Assembly (NCBI GenBank): GCA_002495055.1
Contig: DADR01000035.1
Coordinates: 1-52,271 of the forward strand
Length of the DNA stretch: 52,271 nt
Source of the DNA: Methanoregula sp. UBA247
GTDB taxonomy: Archaea > Halobacteriota > Methanomicrobia > Methanomicrobiales > Methanospirillaceae
Reading direction: 5' to 3'
Both the position numbers and the translations under genes were made by a program. The notes beneath the pieces were generated by a model that was given only the letters and a program-made list of their open reading frames with translations, was not told the origin of the DNA and did no database searches. Shown in pieces: positions 23,090 through 31,594 of this stretch (position 1 is its first letter; each line of letters opens with the position of its first letter).

Positions 23090-24502
23090 ATGCGCATCCT
23101 CCTGCCCACGGGTACTGCGACAGAAGATCTCGTGAAATCTGCGGCGGCAGCCATTGACGCGGAGGTAGTTGTGACCGGAAAGATTGCATCATTTCTTACA
23201 CCCGGCACGCTCCAGGGACTTATTAAAAAGGGAACCTATGAAATGGTGATTGTCCCGGGCATGTGTACAGCATCCTTTGAACAGGTTGAACACGATACCG
23301 GTGTACCCGTTTACCGTGGTCCGCGGCATGCTGCTGACCTTGCAATATTCCTCCCCCTGCTCGGCACCATGACGCTCTCACGAACCATCCCCGCTGATGA
23401 TTTTCTTGCAGCGAATAAAGCATGTGACGCCCGAAAGCTGCTGGACGAACGAGAAAAATCTGCTGAAAGTGATTTCATAGCCCGCGGAACAAAGATAGGT
23501 GGCACATCGCGGATGAAGGTACTTGCAGAAGTGATGGACGCCCATCTTCGTGAAAATATCCGCGATGTGGTGGAGCGATACTTTGCAGCGGGTGCTGATA
23601 TTGTCGACCTCGGTTTCGGGTTTGATGCTGTACCATCAGATGTCATACGGGTTTTTTCACAACTGGACGGAATAGACCGCATCCTTGCCGTGGACTCCCA
23701 GGAACCTGACCTGATCCGGGCTGCACTCAGCCGGGCGGATATTATACTCAGTCTTCAGGAACAAAATATTCCGGAGGTGGGTAAAGAGATAGCAAAAGCC
23801 GGTGCCGCCGCAGTCGTGGTACCGGGTGAGTGTTCCCTTAAAAAGAACATCGTTCTGGCAAAAAAGACCGGTATTGCCTGCATTATTGCCGATCCGCTGC
23901 TCCAACCTATCGGATCCGGTCTTGTTGCTTCTTTGAAAAATTTTAAAAAATCACCCTATCCGCTCTTTTTTGGTGCGGGTAATGTCACAGAACTGATCGA
24001 CGCTGATTCGGTTGGGGTGAATGCGGTTCTGGCGGGTATGGCAATGGAGGTTGGCGCGGCAGTGATATTCACCAGTGAACATTCCGATAAGACAACAGGA
24101 TCCATTCGTGAGATGCGAAGGGCAACGGAGATGATGGCACTTGCAGTCGACCGCCCCTACCCCAAGGATCTCGGTATTGACCTGCTCGTGCTCAAGGAGA
24201 AGCGACGCCGGCGCGAGCCGCCGCTCGAATACGAAACCGCTATTCCTGCAATCGCGATGCCGGACTCGGTTGACTACGACCCGAAAGGAAACTTCCGGAT
24301 CGGGATCGAAGGTGATCAGATAGTTGCGCAGATCCACAACAGGGCGATTAGGGGGAAACGCTGGCAGGATGTCCTGTATACGATCCTTTCCCGCAACGAG
24401 GTCTCCCTTCTCGAACATGCCGGGTATCTCGGGAGGGAATTGTACAAGGCAGAACTCGCCATCCGGTACGGGCGAAGTTTCGAGCAGGACGGTGAATTTT
24501 AA
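23090..24502 (+). CDS. Dihydropteroate synthase-like protein (TIGR00284 type)
   Basis: A 470-residue archaeal protein of the DHPS-related family. The N-terminal about 140 residues (MRILLPTGTATEDLV...) are specific to archaea. The TIM-barrel part begins at about residue 150 with MKVLAEVMDA and contains GADIVDLGFGFDAVPSD and LAVDSQEPDLIRAAL, and the C-terminal 90 residues form another extension. Methanogens need a pterin-arylamine condensing enzyme for tetrahydromethanopterin, and members of this family have been proposed for such a step. Here it is inference only. A TATA-like element around 23056-23066 sits shortly before the ATG. Confidence 0.85.
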   Translation: MRILLPTGTATEDLVKSAAAAIDAEVVVTGKIASFLTPGTLQGLIKKGTYEMVIVPGMCTASFEQVEHDTGVPVYRGPRHAADLAIFLPLLGTMTLSRTIPADDFLAANKACDARKLLDEREKSAESDFIARGTKIGGTSRMKVLAEVMDAHLRENIRDVVERYFAAGADIVDLGFGFDAVPSDVIRVFSQLDGIDRILAVDSQEPDLIRAALSRADIILSLQEQNIPEVGKEIAKAGAAAVVVPGECSLKKNIVLAKKTGIACIIADPLLQPIGSGLVASLKNFKKSPYPLFFGAGNVTELIDADSVGVNAVLAGMAMEVGAAVIFTSEHSDKTTGSIREMRRATEMMALAVDRPYPKDLGIDLLVLKEKRRRREPPLEYETAIPAIAMPDSVDYDPKGNFRIGIEGDQIVAQIHNRAIRGKRWQDVLYTILSRNEVSLLEHAGYLGRELYKAELAIRYGRSFEQDGEF

Positions 24503-24641
24503 TAAGAATCGGGGTAGAAAATTCCTTTTACCAGGGGGAAAAAATCAGGCAGATAAAAAATGATGTTATACCGAAAAAAGCGAAAAGAATTTGTTCCCTC
24601 TTCATCAACCCTTTTATTCCATCACTCCCTCATTTCTATAC

Positions 24642-24923
24642 ATGGTTATTCAGGCACGTGCATCACACATTCTCGTCAAAACGGAAGACGAAGCTAACAG
24701 AATACTCAAGAGAATTAATGACGGTGAAGATTTCGCTGCTGTCGCCCGCAGGTTCTCATCCTGCCCCTCAGGAAAGAACGGGGGGGATCTCGGCTGGTTC
24801 GGTAAAGGACAGATGGTACCGGAATTTGAGAAAGTTGCATTCGAGAACGATTCTGGTAAGATTGTAGGTCCAGTCAAGACCCAGTTCGGTTACCACGTCA
24901 TCAAGGTGACCGGAAGGAAATAA
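24642..24923 (+). CDS. Parvulin-type peptidyl-prolyl cis-trans isomerase
   Basis: A 93-residue single-domain cytoplasmic parvulin. It shows RASHILVKTEDEA at the start, FAAVARRFSSCPSGKNGGDLGWFGKGQMVPEFEKVAF in the middle and GPVKTQFGYHVIKV at the end, all family signatures, with no signal peptide. It probably helps protein folding. The ATG at 24642 begins at the domain edge; the frame is open to 24591 but that segment is upstream of a TATA-like CCTTTTATTCC. The next gene follows 17 bases later. Confidence 0.95.
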   Translation: MVIQARASHILVKTEDEANRILKRINDGEDFAAVARRFSSCPSGKNGGDLGWFGKGQMVPEFEKVAFENDSGKIVGPVKTQFGYHVIKVTGRK

Positions 24924-24940
24924 TTCTCCGGAATCAGCTC

Positions 24941-25759
24941 ATGGACACAAAATTCTTCCTTGGCATCGGTCTTGCGATAGTACTTGTCTTCTGCAGTGCA
25001 GCGGTCTACAACGGTTTTACCAGATTGCCAACCGCTGCTGCAATACCTGAAGATCGCGAGACGCTCTACCAGGTATCGACAATCGACGCCCTGATGCAGG
25101 GTGTGTTCGACGGAGTCCAGCCGATCAGAGAACTGAAAAAACAGGGGGATTTTGGCATCGGCACCTTCGATGCACTCGAAGGCGAGATGATCATGCTTGA
25201 TGGCAGGGTGTACCAGGCAAAATCTGACGGCAGGATATACGCTGTTTTGGACAACGCCACTACACCTTTTGCCACGGTTACCTACTTCGAACGCGACATC
25301 AATGTAACCACCGGTCAGCCCATGAACTTTTCCGTGTTCTCAACGGCTATGAGCGCCCGTTTACCGTCGCAGAACATGGTCTACGGGGTACGTATGCATG
25401 CCACATTTCCTCATATGAAGGTGCGGGCGATACCCGCGCAGCAGAAACCCTATCCCACGCTCACTGATGCGGGAAAGAACCAGTCGGTTTACCAGTACAC
25501 TGATGTCACCGGCACCGTTGTCGGCTTCTACACCCCGGTCTTTTTCAAAGGACTCAATGTCGCGGGTTACCATCTCCACTATATCAGCGATGACCAGCAT
25601 TATGGAGGTCATATCCTCGATTTCACCGTACCAGCAAACGTCACCGTGGACTATGACATAACACCGGTATTTGAGATGTCGCTTCCGACGAGCGGAGCGT
25701 TTACCGGAGTCGATCTCTCACAGGATCTGAGTGAGGAACTTGCACAGGTTGAATCGTAA
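24941..25759 (+). CDS. Membrane-anchored or exported acetolactate decarboxylase
   Basis: Alpha-acetolactate decarboxylase fold of 272 residues, which would convert acetolactate to acetoin. The zinc ligands His211, His213 and His224 lie in HLHYISDDQHYGGH, and Arg162 and the TFDALEGEMIMLDGRVY segment are family hallmarks. An N-terminal hydrophobic segment (about residues 5-24) suggests export or anchoring, common in bacterial ALDCs. It is unusual in a methanogen, where acetolactate serves branched-chain amino acid synthesis inside the cell. The C-terminus has a short acidic tail. Possibly cotranscribed with the parvulin gene. Confidence 0.88.
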   Translation: MDTKFFLGIGLAIVLVFCSAAVYNGFTRLPTAAAIPEDRETLYQVSTIDALMQGVFDGVQPIRELKKQGDFGIGTFDALEGEMIMLDGRVYQAKSDGRIYAVLDNATTPFATVTYFERDINVTTGQPMNFSVFSTAMSARLPSQNMVYGVRMHATFPHMKVRAIPAQQKPYPTLTDAGKNQSVYQYTDVTGTVVGFYTPVFFKGLNVAGYHLHYISDDQHYGGHILDFTVPANVTVDYDITPVFEMSLPTSGAFTGVDLSQDLSEELAQVES

Positions 25760-25852
25760 GCTTGGTTTTTCCCTGGTTTTTCCGAGCATTTTTTGACAAG
25801 CAGCACTCATATAATCGGTACAACGCCCGTGTGGCGTGCCAGGCTCCCATCC

Positions 25853-26224
25853 ATGAATATCCGCGGAATAAAAAAAGATCTTCTCCTGCTGCTCCTTGAA
25901 ATGGGGCGGGGCTCCCATCCCAATGAGTTTGTAGCTCTCCTCCGGGAAAACAATGGGGTAATCGAGGAGCTGAACATGGTCCCCGGCACCATCACCGGTG
26001 AAGATTCTGCCTCAGTCTTCTTTGACATGATGCCACTTGATGTCCACCTTGCGGGCAGTGCCCACAGCCACCCGAACGGGGTCCTGCGGCCGTCCGAGGC
26101 GGATGTGCATTTCTTTCCCCGGGCCGGGCGGTTCCACCTTATCATCGGCTATCCGTACCACAGGGAAGACTGGCAGTGTTTTACTGCTGATGGAGAGCCA
26201 TGTACCATTGAGGTTATCCCATGA
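25853..26224 (+). CDS. JAMM/MPN+ metalloprotease-like protein
   Basis: A 123-residue JAB1/MPN+ domain protein. Glu25 (NEFVALL) and the HSHP-x6-SxxD motif (His71, His73, Ser81, Asp84) give a complete zinc site. Such proteins cleave isopeptide bonds or process sulfur-carrier (SAMP/ThiS-like) tails in archaea. The start at ATG 25853 is preferred: the TATA-like element near 25808 predicts transcription from about 25835. A longer frame starts at 25793. It overlaps the RibL gene by 4 bases, so the two are coupled. Confidence 0.85.
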   Translation: MNIRGIKKDLLLLLLEMGRGSHPNEFVALLRENNGVIEELNMVPGTITGEDSASVFFDMMPLDVHLAGSAHSHPNGVLRPSEADVHFFPRAGRFHLIIGYPYHREDWQCFTADGEPCTIEVIP

Positions 26225-26661
26225 ACGTCCGCAGGGTTGTTGCCACCGGGACATTTGACATCCTGCATCCGGGTCACATCTACTACCTTGAGGAATCAAA
26301 AAAATTGGGTGACGAACTCTGGGTAATCGTTGCACGGGACGCAAACGTCAAACACAAACCCCATCCGATCATTCCTGAAGAGCACCGTCTCCAGATGGTA
26401 GCCGCCCTTAAAACCGTAGATCATGCAATTCTCGGGGATAAGAGGGATATGTTCCGCCCGATACAAGAGATACAGCCTGCCGTAATTACCATAGGATTCA
26501 ACCAGCATTTCGATGAAACAAAACTGCACCAGCAGCTCGCTGAACGCGGGATGACACCGGAAATCGTCCGCATCGGGAAGTACGCTGATGAAGACCTCTG
26601 CAGTTCGCGTTTTGTTGTGCAGCGGATTCTTGAATTGCGGGGCAGTATGGATAATCCTTAA
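26221..26661 (+). CDS. ribL: FAD synthetase, archaeal nucleotidyltransferase type
   Basis: Adenylylates FMN to FAD. The 146-residue cytidylyltransferase-fold protein has GTFDILHPGHIYYLEE with the HxGH motif (His16-His19) and the C-terminal SSRFVVQRILEL stretch in place of the usual ISST motif, as in RibL-type proteins (MJ1179). FAD synthesis continues the riboflavin pathway also represented by ribB and ribK at 49-50 kb. ATG overlaps the JAMM gene stop. Confidence 0.88.
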   Translation: MNVRRVVATGTFDILHPGHIYYLEESKKLGDELWVIVARDANVKHKPHPIIPEEHRLQMVAALKTVDHAILGDKRDMFRPIQEIQPAVITIGFNQHFDETKLHQQLAERGMTPEIVRIGKYADEDLCSSRFVVQRILELRGSMDNP

Positions 26662-26822
26662 GGATAAATCCGCTTTCCTTTTCCCTGCCTTCACGTTTAT
26701 ATCTGAGAATAACGAGTGAAGCACTATCCTTAAGTGTTCTTCAGGGAGTTTTTTGGGATCTCATGCATCCCTAGGTCATTTTAAAAATTCAACATTTCGT
26801 TTTTGTCTATAGTTCCTGTAAA

Positions 26823-26867
26823 GTCCTGCATCAGACAGGTCAATAATTTCAAACGGCATGCAGGGAC
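26823..26867. repeat. Inverted repeat upstream of the DUF2284 gene
   Basis: CCTGCAT (26825-26831) is the inverse of ATGCAGG (26858-26864), and with a single bulged G the pairing extends outward by GT/AC. The spacer is 26 nt. It lies between ribL and the TATA-like region near 26889 of the next gene, so it could be an operator or the 3' hairpin of the ribL mRNA. Confidence 0.35.
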
Positions 26868-26928
26868 AGCATAATGAACCTGCAACAAACCTTTATTGGT
26901 TCCCGTTCTCATCCATTCTCTAGGGGTG

Positions 26929-27582
26929 ATGTGTGTGTCTGGGGATATTTCAGATGAGATTGAAAAACTCACGAAAATTGCTCGCGGAAAAGGTGTGGAA
27001 ATCCGGAAAATCACACCGGAAAAAATTGTTGTGTCACAATGGGTCCGGTTCAAATGCCGGTATGGTTGCAAGGGATATGGCAAGCATTTCGGCTGTCCCC
27101 CTTATGCCCCGTTACCGGATGAAACCCGCAGGATGATTGACGAGTACTCTACCGGGTTATTACTGCGGTTCGACGGTGTACCCGGGCGGGGGACGTTTAG
27201 CCCTGATGATATCCCGGATGACTTCCACGACTGGTTCCGGGACCTCATACTCTGGGTGAACGGGACGATCCATATGCTCGAAAAAACCGCGTTCTATGAT
27301 GGGTTTTACAAGGCATTCGGGTTTGGCGGTTATCCCTGTATATACTGCGAGCATCAGCACTGCGTTGCTGAGGAAGCCCCGGGTGTAGTGGACGAGAGCA
27401 TGCGCCGTAAATGCAGGCATATGGACAAGGTACGCCCGAGTATGGAAGCAGCGGGTATGGACGTGTTTGCAACAGCAAAAAATGTCGGATGGGAGCTTGA
27501 AACAATCCCCTGCAAGGATATGGAGTATGGGAAGATCACGCATTCCAACATCCACTCGATCGGGCTGGTACTGCTCGAATAA
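26929..27582 (+). CDS. DUF2284-like predicted metal-binding protein
   Basis: A 217-residue protein with conserved Cys clusters: KCRYGCKGYGKHFGCPPYAP (three Cys), YPCIYCEHQHCV, RRKCRHMDKVRPSMEAAGMD and a late PCKDMEYG. This is the layout of the DUF2284 family, seen in anaerobes and methanogens, with an unknown and probably metal- or Fe-S-binding role. The start is uncertain: ATG 26929 or GTG 26935, with GGGGTGAT (26922-26929) better spaced for the latter. An ATG at 26896 is too close to the likely TATA. Confidence 0.82.
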   Translation: MCVSGDISDEIEKLTKIARGKGVEIRKITPEKIVVSQWVRFKCRYGCKGYGKHFGCPPYAPLPDETRRMIDEYSTGLLLRFDGVPGRGTFSPDDIPDDFHDWFRDLILWVNGTIHMLEKTAFYDGFYKAFGFGGYPCIYCEHQHCVAEEAPGVVDESMRRKCRHMDKVRPSMEAAGMDVFATAKNVGWELETIPCKDMEYGKITHSNIHSIGLVLLE

Positions 27583-27595
27583 GGAGGACTCAGTC

Positions 27596-28729
27596 CTAAT
27601 TGGGCCGGTGCATAAGGGCTTTTTTCCGGCCATAGTGGATAATTCCACTTCTTAATCGAGTACTGTATTTTGCCGTAAACGAACCGACGATAGCGGTAAC
27701 AATGACCAGTACGGCTACGGTGGTCGCGATAAGTGGTGATCCGTACAGAACAGCAAGTGCAATAGAAAACTCGCCCCTGCTGATCATATTTGCCCAGATC
27801 TCGAGTCCCGACATAGCGGAGTTATGGATAACCAGACCGATGATCATGCCGGAGATTAGCTTGCTTAAAACCGCGAGTGCGCAGATAATCGCAATAATGG
27901 ACCAGTTTATTCCACCGGAAAAGTCGATCGTTACCCCGAAAAAGACAAAAAACATAACCAGGAAAACATCCTTAAACGGTCGGGCATGCTGCTCAAATGC
28001 GTCAGGATCCGTTGTAGCAAGAGCGGCTCCCAGTGCAATCACCATCAGGGTTTCCGGTATCCCAAGATAGAGAGAAAACGACGCAGTAACGAGTACAGCA
28101 GCAAAGGTGAAGAGGATTGGGAGTTCATCTTCGCGGTCAAGAACTGATATGAGGAACTCCTTGCCGTAAAAGGAGATGGCATACATGAAGGCGAGGGCAA
28201 GCGCTATCTTGACAAAGAACAGCAGGAGGATCTGATCGCTTGCAGATAGTAAGGCAAGAATGATTATCAGGATAATATCCTCAAAAACCGTAACCCATAT
28301 TATCGTTTCCGTCTCCTTGAACATCAGTTTCCGGTTCTCAATTAATGAGGTAACGACAATCGCCGTGCTGGTAATATAGAAAGCTGCACCAACAATGAAC
28401 GCTTCCATGAGGGAAAATCCCAGCAGGTATGCACCAGTAAAACCAATCCCCATATCTACGGTGAGACCAATGAGCCCGGCAGTGAGAACTTTTGTAGGGT
28501 TTGCGACAATACGCTCCAGTTTCAGCTCAAGACCCATGAAGAACAACAGGAAAAGCAGACCAATTTCCGAAAAGAAATGACTGACATCATCTAAATGCAC
28601 GATACCAAGCCCGGCTTTTCCCAACAGAATGCCTCCAAGAATATAAAGCGGTATGGCAGGAATTGACAGATATTTGGATATAAGCGCAAGTACCAGACAA
28701 ACAAAGAGCGCAATTATAAATCCTTCCAT
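27596..28729 (-). CDS. Cation:proton antiporter of the CPA2 family
   Basis: A 377-residue membrane transporter with about 11-12 hydrophobic segments, starting MEGFIIALFVCLVLALISKY. The Kef/CPA2 signature is visible in LGGILLGKAGLG, FLLFFMGLELKL, AAFYITSTAIVV and VFEDIILIIILAL (with the functional Asp), and SRGEFSIALAV near the end. It probably exchanges Na+ or K+ for protons. No C-terminal nucleotide-binding domain is attached; the separate gene before it supplies one. Starts one base inside the upstream gene's stop codon. Confidence 0.92.
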   Translation of the reverse strand: MEGFIIALFVCLVLALISKYLSIPAIPLYILGGILLGKAGLGIVHLDDVSHFFSEIGLLFLLFFMGLELKLERIVANPTKVLTAGLIGLTVDMGIGFTGAYLLGFSLMEAFIVGAAFYITSTAIVVTSLIENRKLMFKETETIIWVTVFEDIILIIILALLSASDQILLLFFVKIALALAFMYAISFYGKEFLISVLDREDELPILFTFAAVLVTASFSLYLGIPETLMVIALGAALATTDPDAFEQHARPFKDVFLVMFFVFFGVTIDFSGGINWSIIAIICALAVLSKLISGMIIGLVIHNSAMSGLEIWANMISRGEFSIALAVLYGSPLIATTVAVLVIVTAIVGSFTAKYSTRLRSGIIHYGRKKALMHRPN

Positions 28730-29223
28730 TAATCCACCGTTATTTGCCGCTCAAACATTTTTATCTGGTCACTCTCACCAATGACCAGTGCTGTATCCCC
28801 GGCTTCAAAGACAAATGAAGGTGCAGGATTGACAATATTCATATCATTCCGGCAGACGGCAATTACTGTTGCTCCGGTCTTTGCCCGGATCTGAAGATCT
28901 TCGATCGTTTTCCCGCTGACAGTTTTGGGAATCAGGAACGAGTGAATGGTAACCCGGAGATCGGCAAGCGCCGAAAATGCTATCTCAACACTTTCCTGGT
29001 CCGCCTCAATAATCGCACCGGTAAGAATATTACCCAGTCTCCGTGCCTCAACAGGAGTCATCTCAGCCGCGCTTGGTGTATGGCATCCTTTCTGGAGAGT
29101 ATACATCTGGATGGTCCCGGTCTTAGTAAAAAAAATTGCCACCGTATCGCCTTTATCGGTCTGAAATTCATATTTTGTTCCAACCCCGGGGAGATTGAGC
29201 GAGCGAAGAGACATAGCAGACAT
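28729..29223 (-). CDS. TrkA-C domain regulatory subunit of the antiporter
   Basis: A 164-residue cytosolic protein. The N-terminal half (GVGTKYEFQTDKGDTVAIFFTKTGTIQMY) and a C-terminal TrkA-C/RCK-like domain (VSGKTIEDLQIRAKTGATVIAV ... FEAGDTALVIGESDQIKMFE) match the KhtT type of subunit that regulates KhtU-like K+/H+ antiporters. The TAATG overlap with the antiporter gene supports a two-subunit system. ATG 29223 or 29214 both fit a TATA-like element on the minus strand near 29236-29245, and upstream in-frame codons to 29370 lie outside the promoter and are unlikely to be translated. Confidence 0.85.
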   Translation of the reverse strand: MSAMSLRSLNLPGVGTKYEFQTDKGDTVAIFFTKTGTIQMYTLQKGCHTPSAAEMTPVEARRLGNILTGAIIEADQESVEIAFSALADLRVTIHSFLIPKTVSGKTIEDLQIRAKTGATVIAVCRNDMNIVNPAPSFVFEAGDTALVIGESDQIKMFERQITVD

Positions 29224-29597
29224 TAGAGAAATGATCCTAAAATATATTATGATATGTGACAGGATATGCTGACGGAAACAGCGTGAACAGAAAAACCAAA
29301 AGAAAAGAGGAATTGTTTTGGTTTCTTCAAGGGTTTTGAGAGGTCGGGAGGAGAGCAGGGGGTACTGCATTTGACTATTTGAGGGGTTTCTTCCTCCCCA
29401 TATACCTTGTTTCTACAATGTTCTTTTTAAACACCTGCCGGGCAGGGTGAAAGTGTTCCTTTTTTGCCCCACCACGAGATAAGAGCACAACAGTCCTTTT
29501 GGAGCATGAAACCTTTTTGTCTGTTCATGCTGATATTTAAAGATAGTTTCGCGATCTCTTTTCGCGTTCGCCAACTTGTTTTAAAGTACTGCAGGAG
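29224..29597. other. 374-nt divergent intergenic region with hairpin and dyad
   Basis: Holds the two divergent promoters for the antiporter and por units. A minus-strand TATA lies near 29236-29245, and a plus-strand element GATATTTAAAG near 29531-29541. A hairpin CACCTGC/GCAGGGTG (29432-29449) with one bulge is followed by a T6 run near 29459-29466, terminator-like although no upstream plus-strand gene exists. A dyad CGCGA (29550-29554)/TCGCG (29562-29566) lies at the expected por start site. No gene was seen. Confidence 0.45.
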
Positions 29598-30485
29598 TTG
29601 GATACCATCACAGAAATCCCCAAAGAAGAATTCATACTGAAGTGCACTTCCGCCTGTGCCGGATGCAGCGATTCGCTCGCGCTCCGATACGTGCTCAAGG
29701 CGGCTGGACCGGACTCTGTTCTTGTCGTGCCAGCCTGCTGCACCAGCGTCATACAGGGCATCTACCCAAACACGGCATTCAACATACCCGTTTACAACAT
29801 CGCTTTTGGCGCTGCCGCCGCATGCGCATCAGGTATGTCAAACGCGTTCCGTGCGACCGGTAAAAAGACAAACGTGATCGTGTATGCCGGTGATGGCGGG
29901 ACGCTTGATATTGGCATCCAGGCGATGTCCGGTGCGTTCGAGCGGGGAACCGATTTCCTTTACATCTGCTACGATAACGAGGCATATGGCAATACCGGTA
30001 TGCAACGGTCAGGAGGAACTCCGTTGGGGGCAAAAACGACAACGACTCCCACGGGAAAGACCGATGCGAAGAAGGACATAGATGCCATCATCGCTGCTCA
30101 CAGTCCACCCTATATGGCTACTGCCTGTGCTGCTTATCCCCAGGATCTTTTCAAGAAGGTGCAGAAGGCGCTCACCTTCCGTGGACCTTCATTCATCCAC
30201 ATCCTCGCACCCTGTCCTCCCGGATGGCGTTTTTCAACGGAAAAATCCGTCGAAATTGGCAAGCTCGCTGTAAAATCCGGGATGTGGATCCTCTACGAGC
30301 GCGAGTACGGAGTTCTTACCATCAACCCGCAGTCAAAAGTCGCGATGAAAAAACCCATTCCGCTCGAAGAATATCTTGCACCGCAGGGACGGTTCAAGGG
30401 TATTGATGCGAGGACCCTTGAAATGCTCAGGCAGCATCTTGCAAAAAATATCAAGAAACTGTTGGCTGAGGAGGCGGCAGAATGA
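29598..30485 (+). CDS. porB: Pyruvate:ferredoxin oxidoreductase beta subunit
   Basis: TPP- and Fe-S-containing beta subunit, 295 residues. The thiamine diphosphate motif GDGGTLDIGIQAM and partner residues are at about 99-109. Fe-S cysteines are in CTSACAGCS (Cys20 and Cys23), the PACC region and LAPCPPGW. The usual N-terminal GH-ACAGCG appears here as KCTSACAGCS. The start is TTG 29598, with GCAGGAG immediately before it, tighter than normal spacing; no in-frame ATG exists. First gene of the por cluster, with a 4-base overlap into porA. Confidence 0.9.
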   Translation: MDTITEIPKEEFILKCTSACAGCSDSLALRYVLKAAGPDSVLVVPACCTSVIQGIYPNTAFNIPVYNIAFGAAAACASGMSNAFRATGKKTNVIVYAGDGGTLDIGIQAMSGAFERGTDFLYICYDNEAYGNTGMQRSGGTPLGAKTTTTPTGKTDAKKDIDAIIAAHSPPYMATACAAYPQDLFKKVQKALTFRGPSFIHILAPCPPGWRFSTEKSVEIGKLAVKSGMWILYEREYGVLTINPQSKVAMKKPIPLEEYLAPQGRFKGIDARTLEMLRQHLAKNIKKLLAEEAAE

Positions 30486-31594
30486 AAAAGATTTCAACCG
30501 GCAACAAGGCAGTCGCAGAAGCAGTAAAACAGGTAAAACCGGCAGTGGTCGCCGCCTACCCGATTACCCCGCAGACAGAGATTGTCGAACAGATCGCTGA
30601 ATTTGTTTCCACCGGTGAACTTAAAAGTCGTTATATCCCGGTGGAAAGTGAACACTCAGCGATGGCCGCATGTATCGGGGCAAGCATTACCGGGGTCCGG
30701 ACATTCACTGCGACCAGCTCCCACGGGCTTTTATACATGCATGAAATGACGAACTGGGCTGCCGGGGCACGCCTCCCCGTAGTGATGGCAAACGTCAACC
30801 GATCTATTGGTCCCGGCTGGAACATCTGGGCAGAGCATACCGATGCAATGCAGGAACGCGATACCGGCTGGCTCCAGGTATATGTGAGCACCGTTCAGGA
30901 AGCATACGATACAACCCTGATGGCATTCCGCATTGCCGAGCACAGCGATGTGCTCCTGCCGGTGATGGTGAACCTTGACGGTTTTTCCTTAAGCCATATC
31001 ATGCAGCCGCTTGATACTGTTGAAACCGGTGATTTTATCCCGCCGATATACCTTCCCCATGCCATTGATCCGAAGAATCCTGCGGGATATGGGGGGCTTA
31101 CCGGCCCTGACCAGCATTTTAAATTCCGCTGGGATATCGAGCGCTCTATGCGTGACTCGGTGAAGGTGATCGAAGCAACCGAGAATGACTTCGCACAGCG
31201 GTTTGGCAGGAAGTACGGATTTACCGAGGACTACCTCTGTGAAGATGCGGATGTGGTCATCGTTTCTATGGGTACGCTGGGTAAGGAGGCTGAAGTCGCC
31301 ATCGACATGCTCCGTAAGGAGGGCGTTAAGGCAGGCTCGATGCGCCTGCGCTGGCTGCGCCCGTTCCCAAAACTCAATCTCAAAGGAAAGGATGTTGTCG
31401 TGATAGATCGCGACTATTCCTTTGGCTGCGGGGGCATTCTCGCAACATCCATTCGGGCTCAGCAGAAGACTGATGTGTACAGCGTGATTGCCGGCCTTGG
31501 TGGGCAGGAAGTCACGTACGAAGACATAGCGAATTTCATCCGCACGCGTCGTATCGGCGAAGAGTTCTGGTTCGGGGTGAATGACCATGTATGA
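30482..31594 (+). CDS. porA: Pyruvate:ferredoxin oxidoreductase alpha subunit
   Basis: Alpha subunit of 370 residues. The pyruvate-type motifs AYPITPQTEIVEQIAEF, YIPVESEHSAMAACIGAS, TFTATSSHGLLYMHEM and NIWAEHTDAMQERDTGW favour pyruvate rather than 2-oxoglutarate or branched-chain acids, though this is inferred from sequence pattern. It reversibly links pyruvate and acetyl-CoA with ferredoxin, the main biosynthetic CO2 entry in methanogens. Overlaps porB by 4 and porC by 8 bases. Confidence 0.92.
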   Translation: MKKISTGNKAVAEAVKQVKPAVVAAYPITPQTEIVEQIAEFVSTGELKSRYIPVESEHSAMAACIGASITGVRTFTATSSHGLLYMHEMTNWAAGARLPVVMANVNRSIGPGWNIWAEHTDAMQERDTGWLQVYVSTVQEAYDTTLMAFRIAEHSDVLLPVMVNLDGFSLSHIMQPLDTVETGDFIPPIYLPHAIDPKNPAGYGGLTGPDQHFKFRWDIERSMRDSVKVIEATENDFAQRFGRKYGFTEDYLCEDADVVIVSMGTLGKEAEVAIDMLRKEGVKAGSMRLRWLRPFPKLNLKGKDVVVIDRDYSFGCGGILATSIRAQQKTDVYSVIAGLGGQEVTYEDIANFIRTRRIGEEFWFGVNDHV

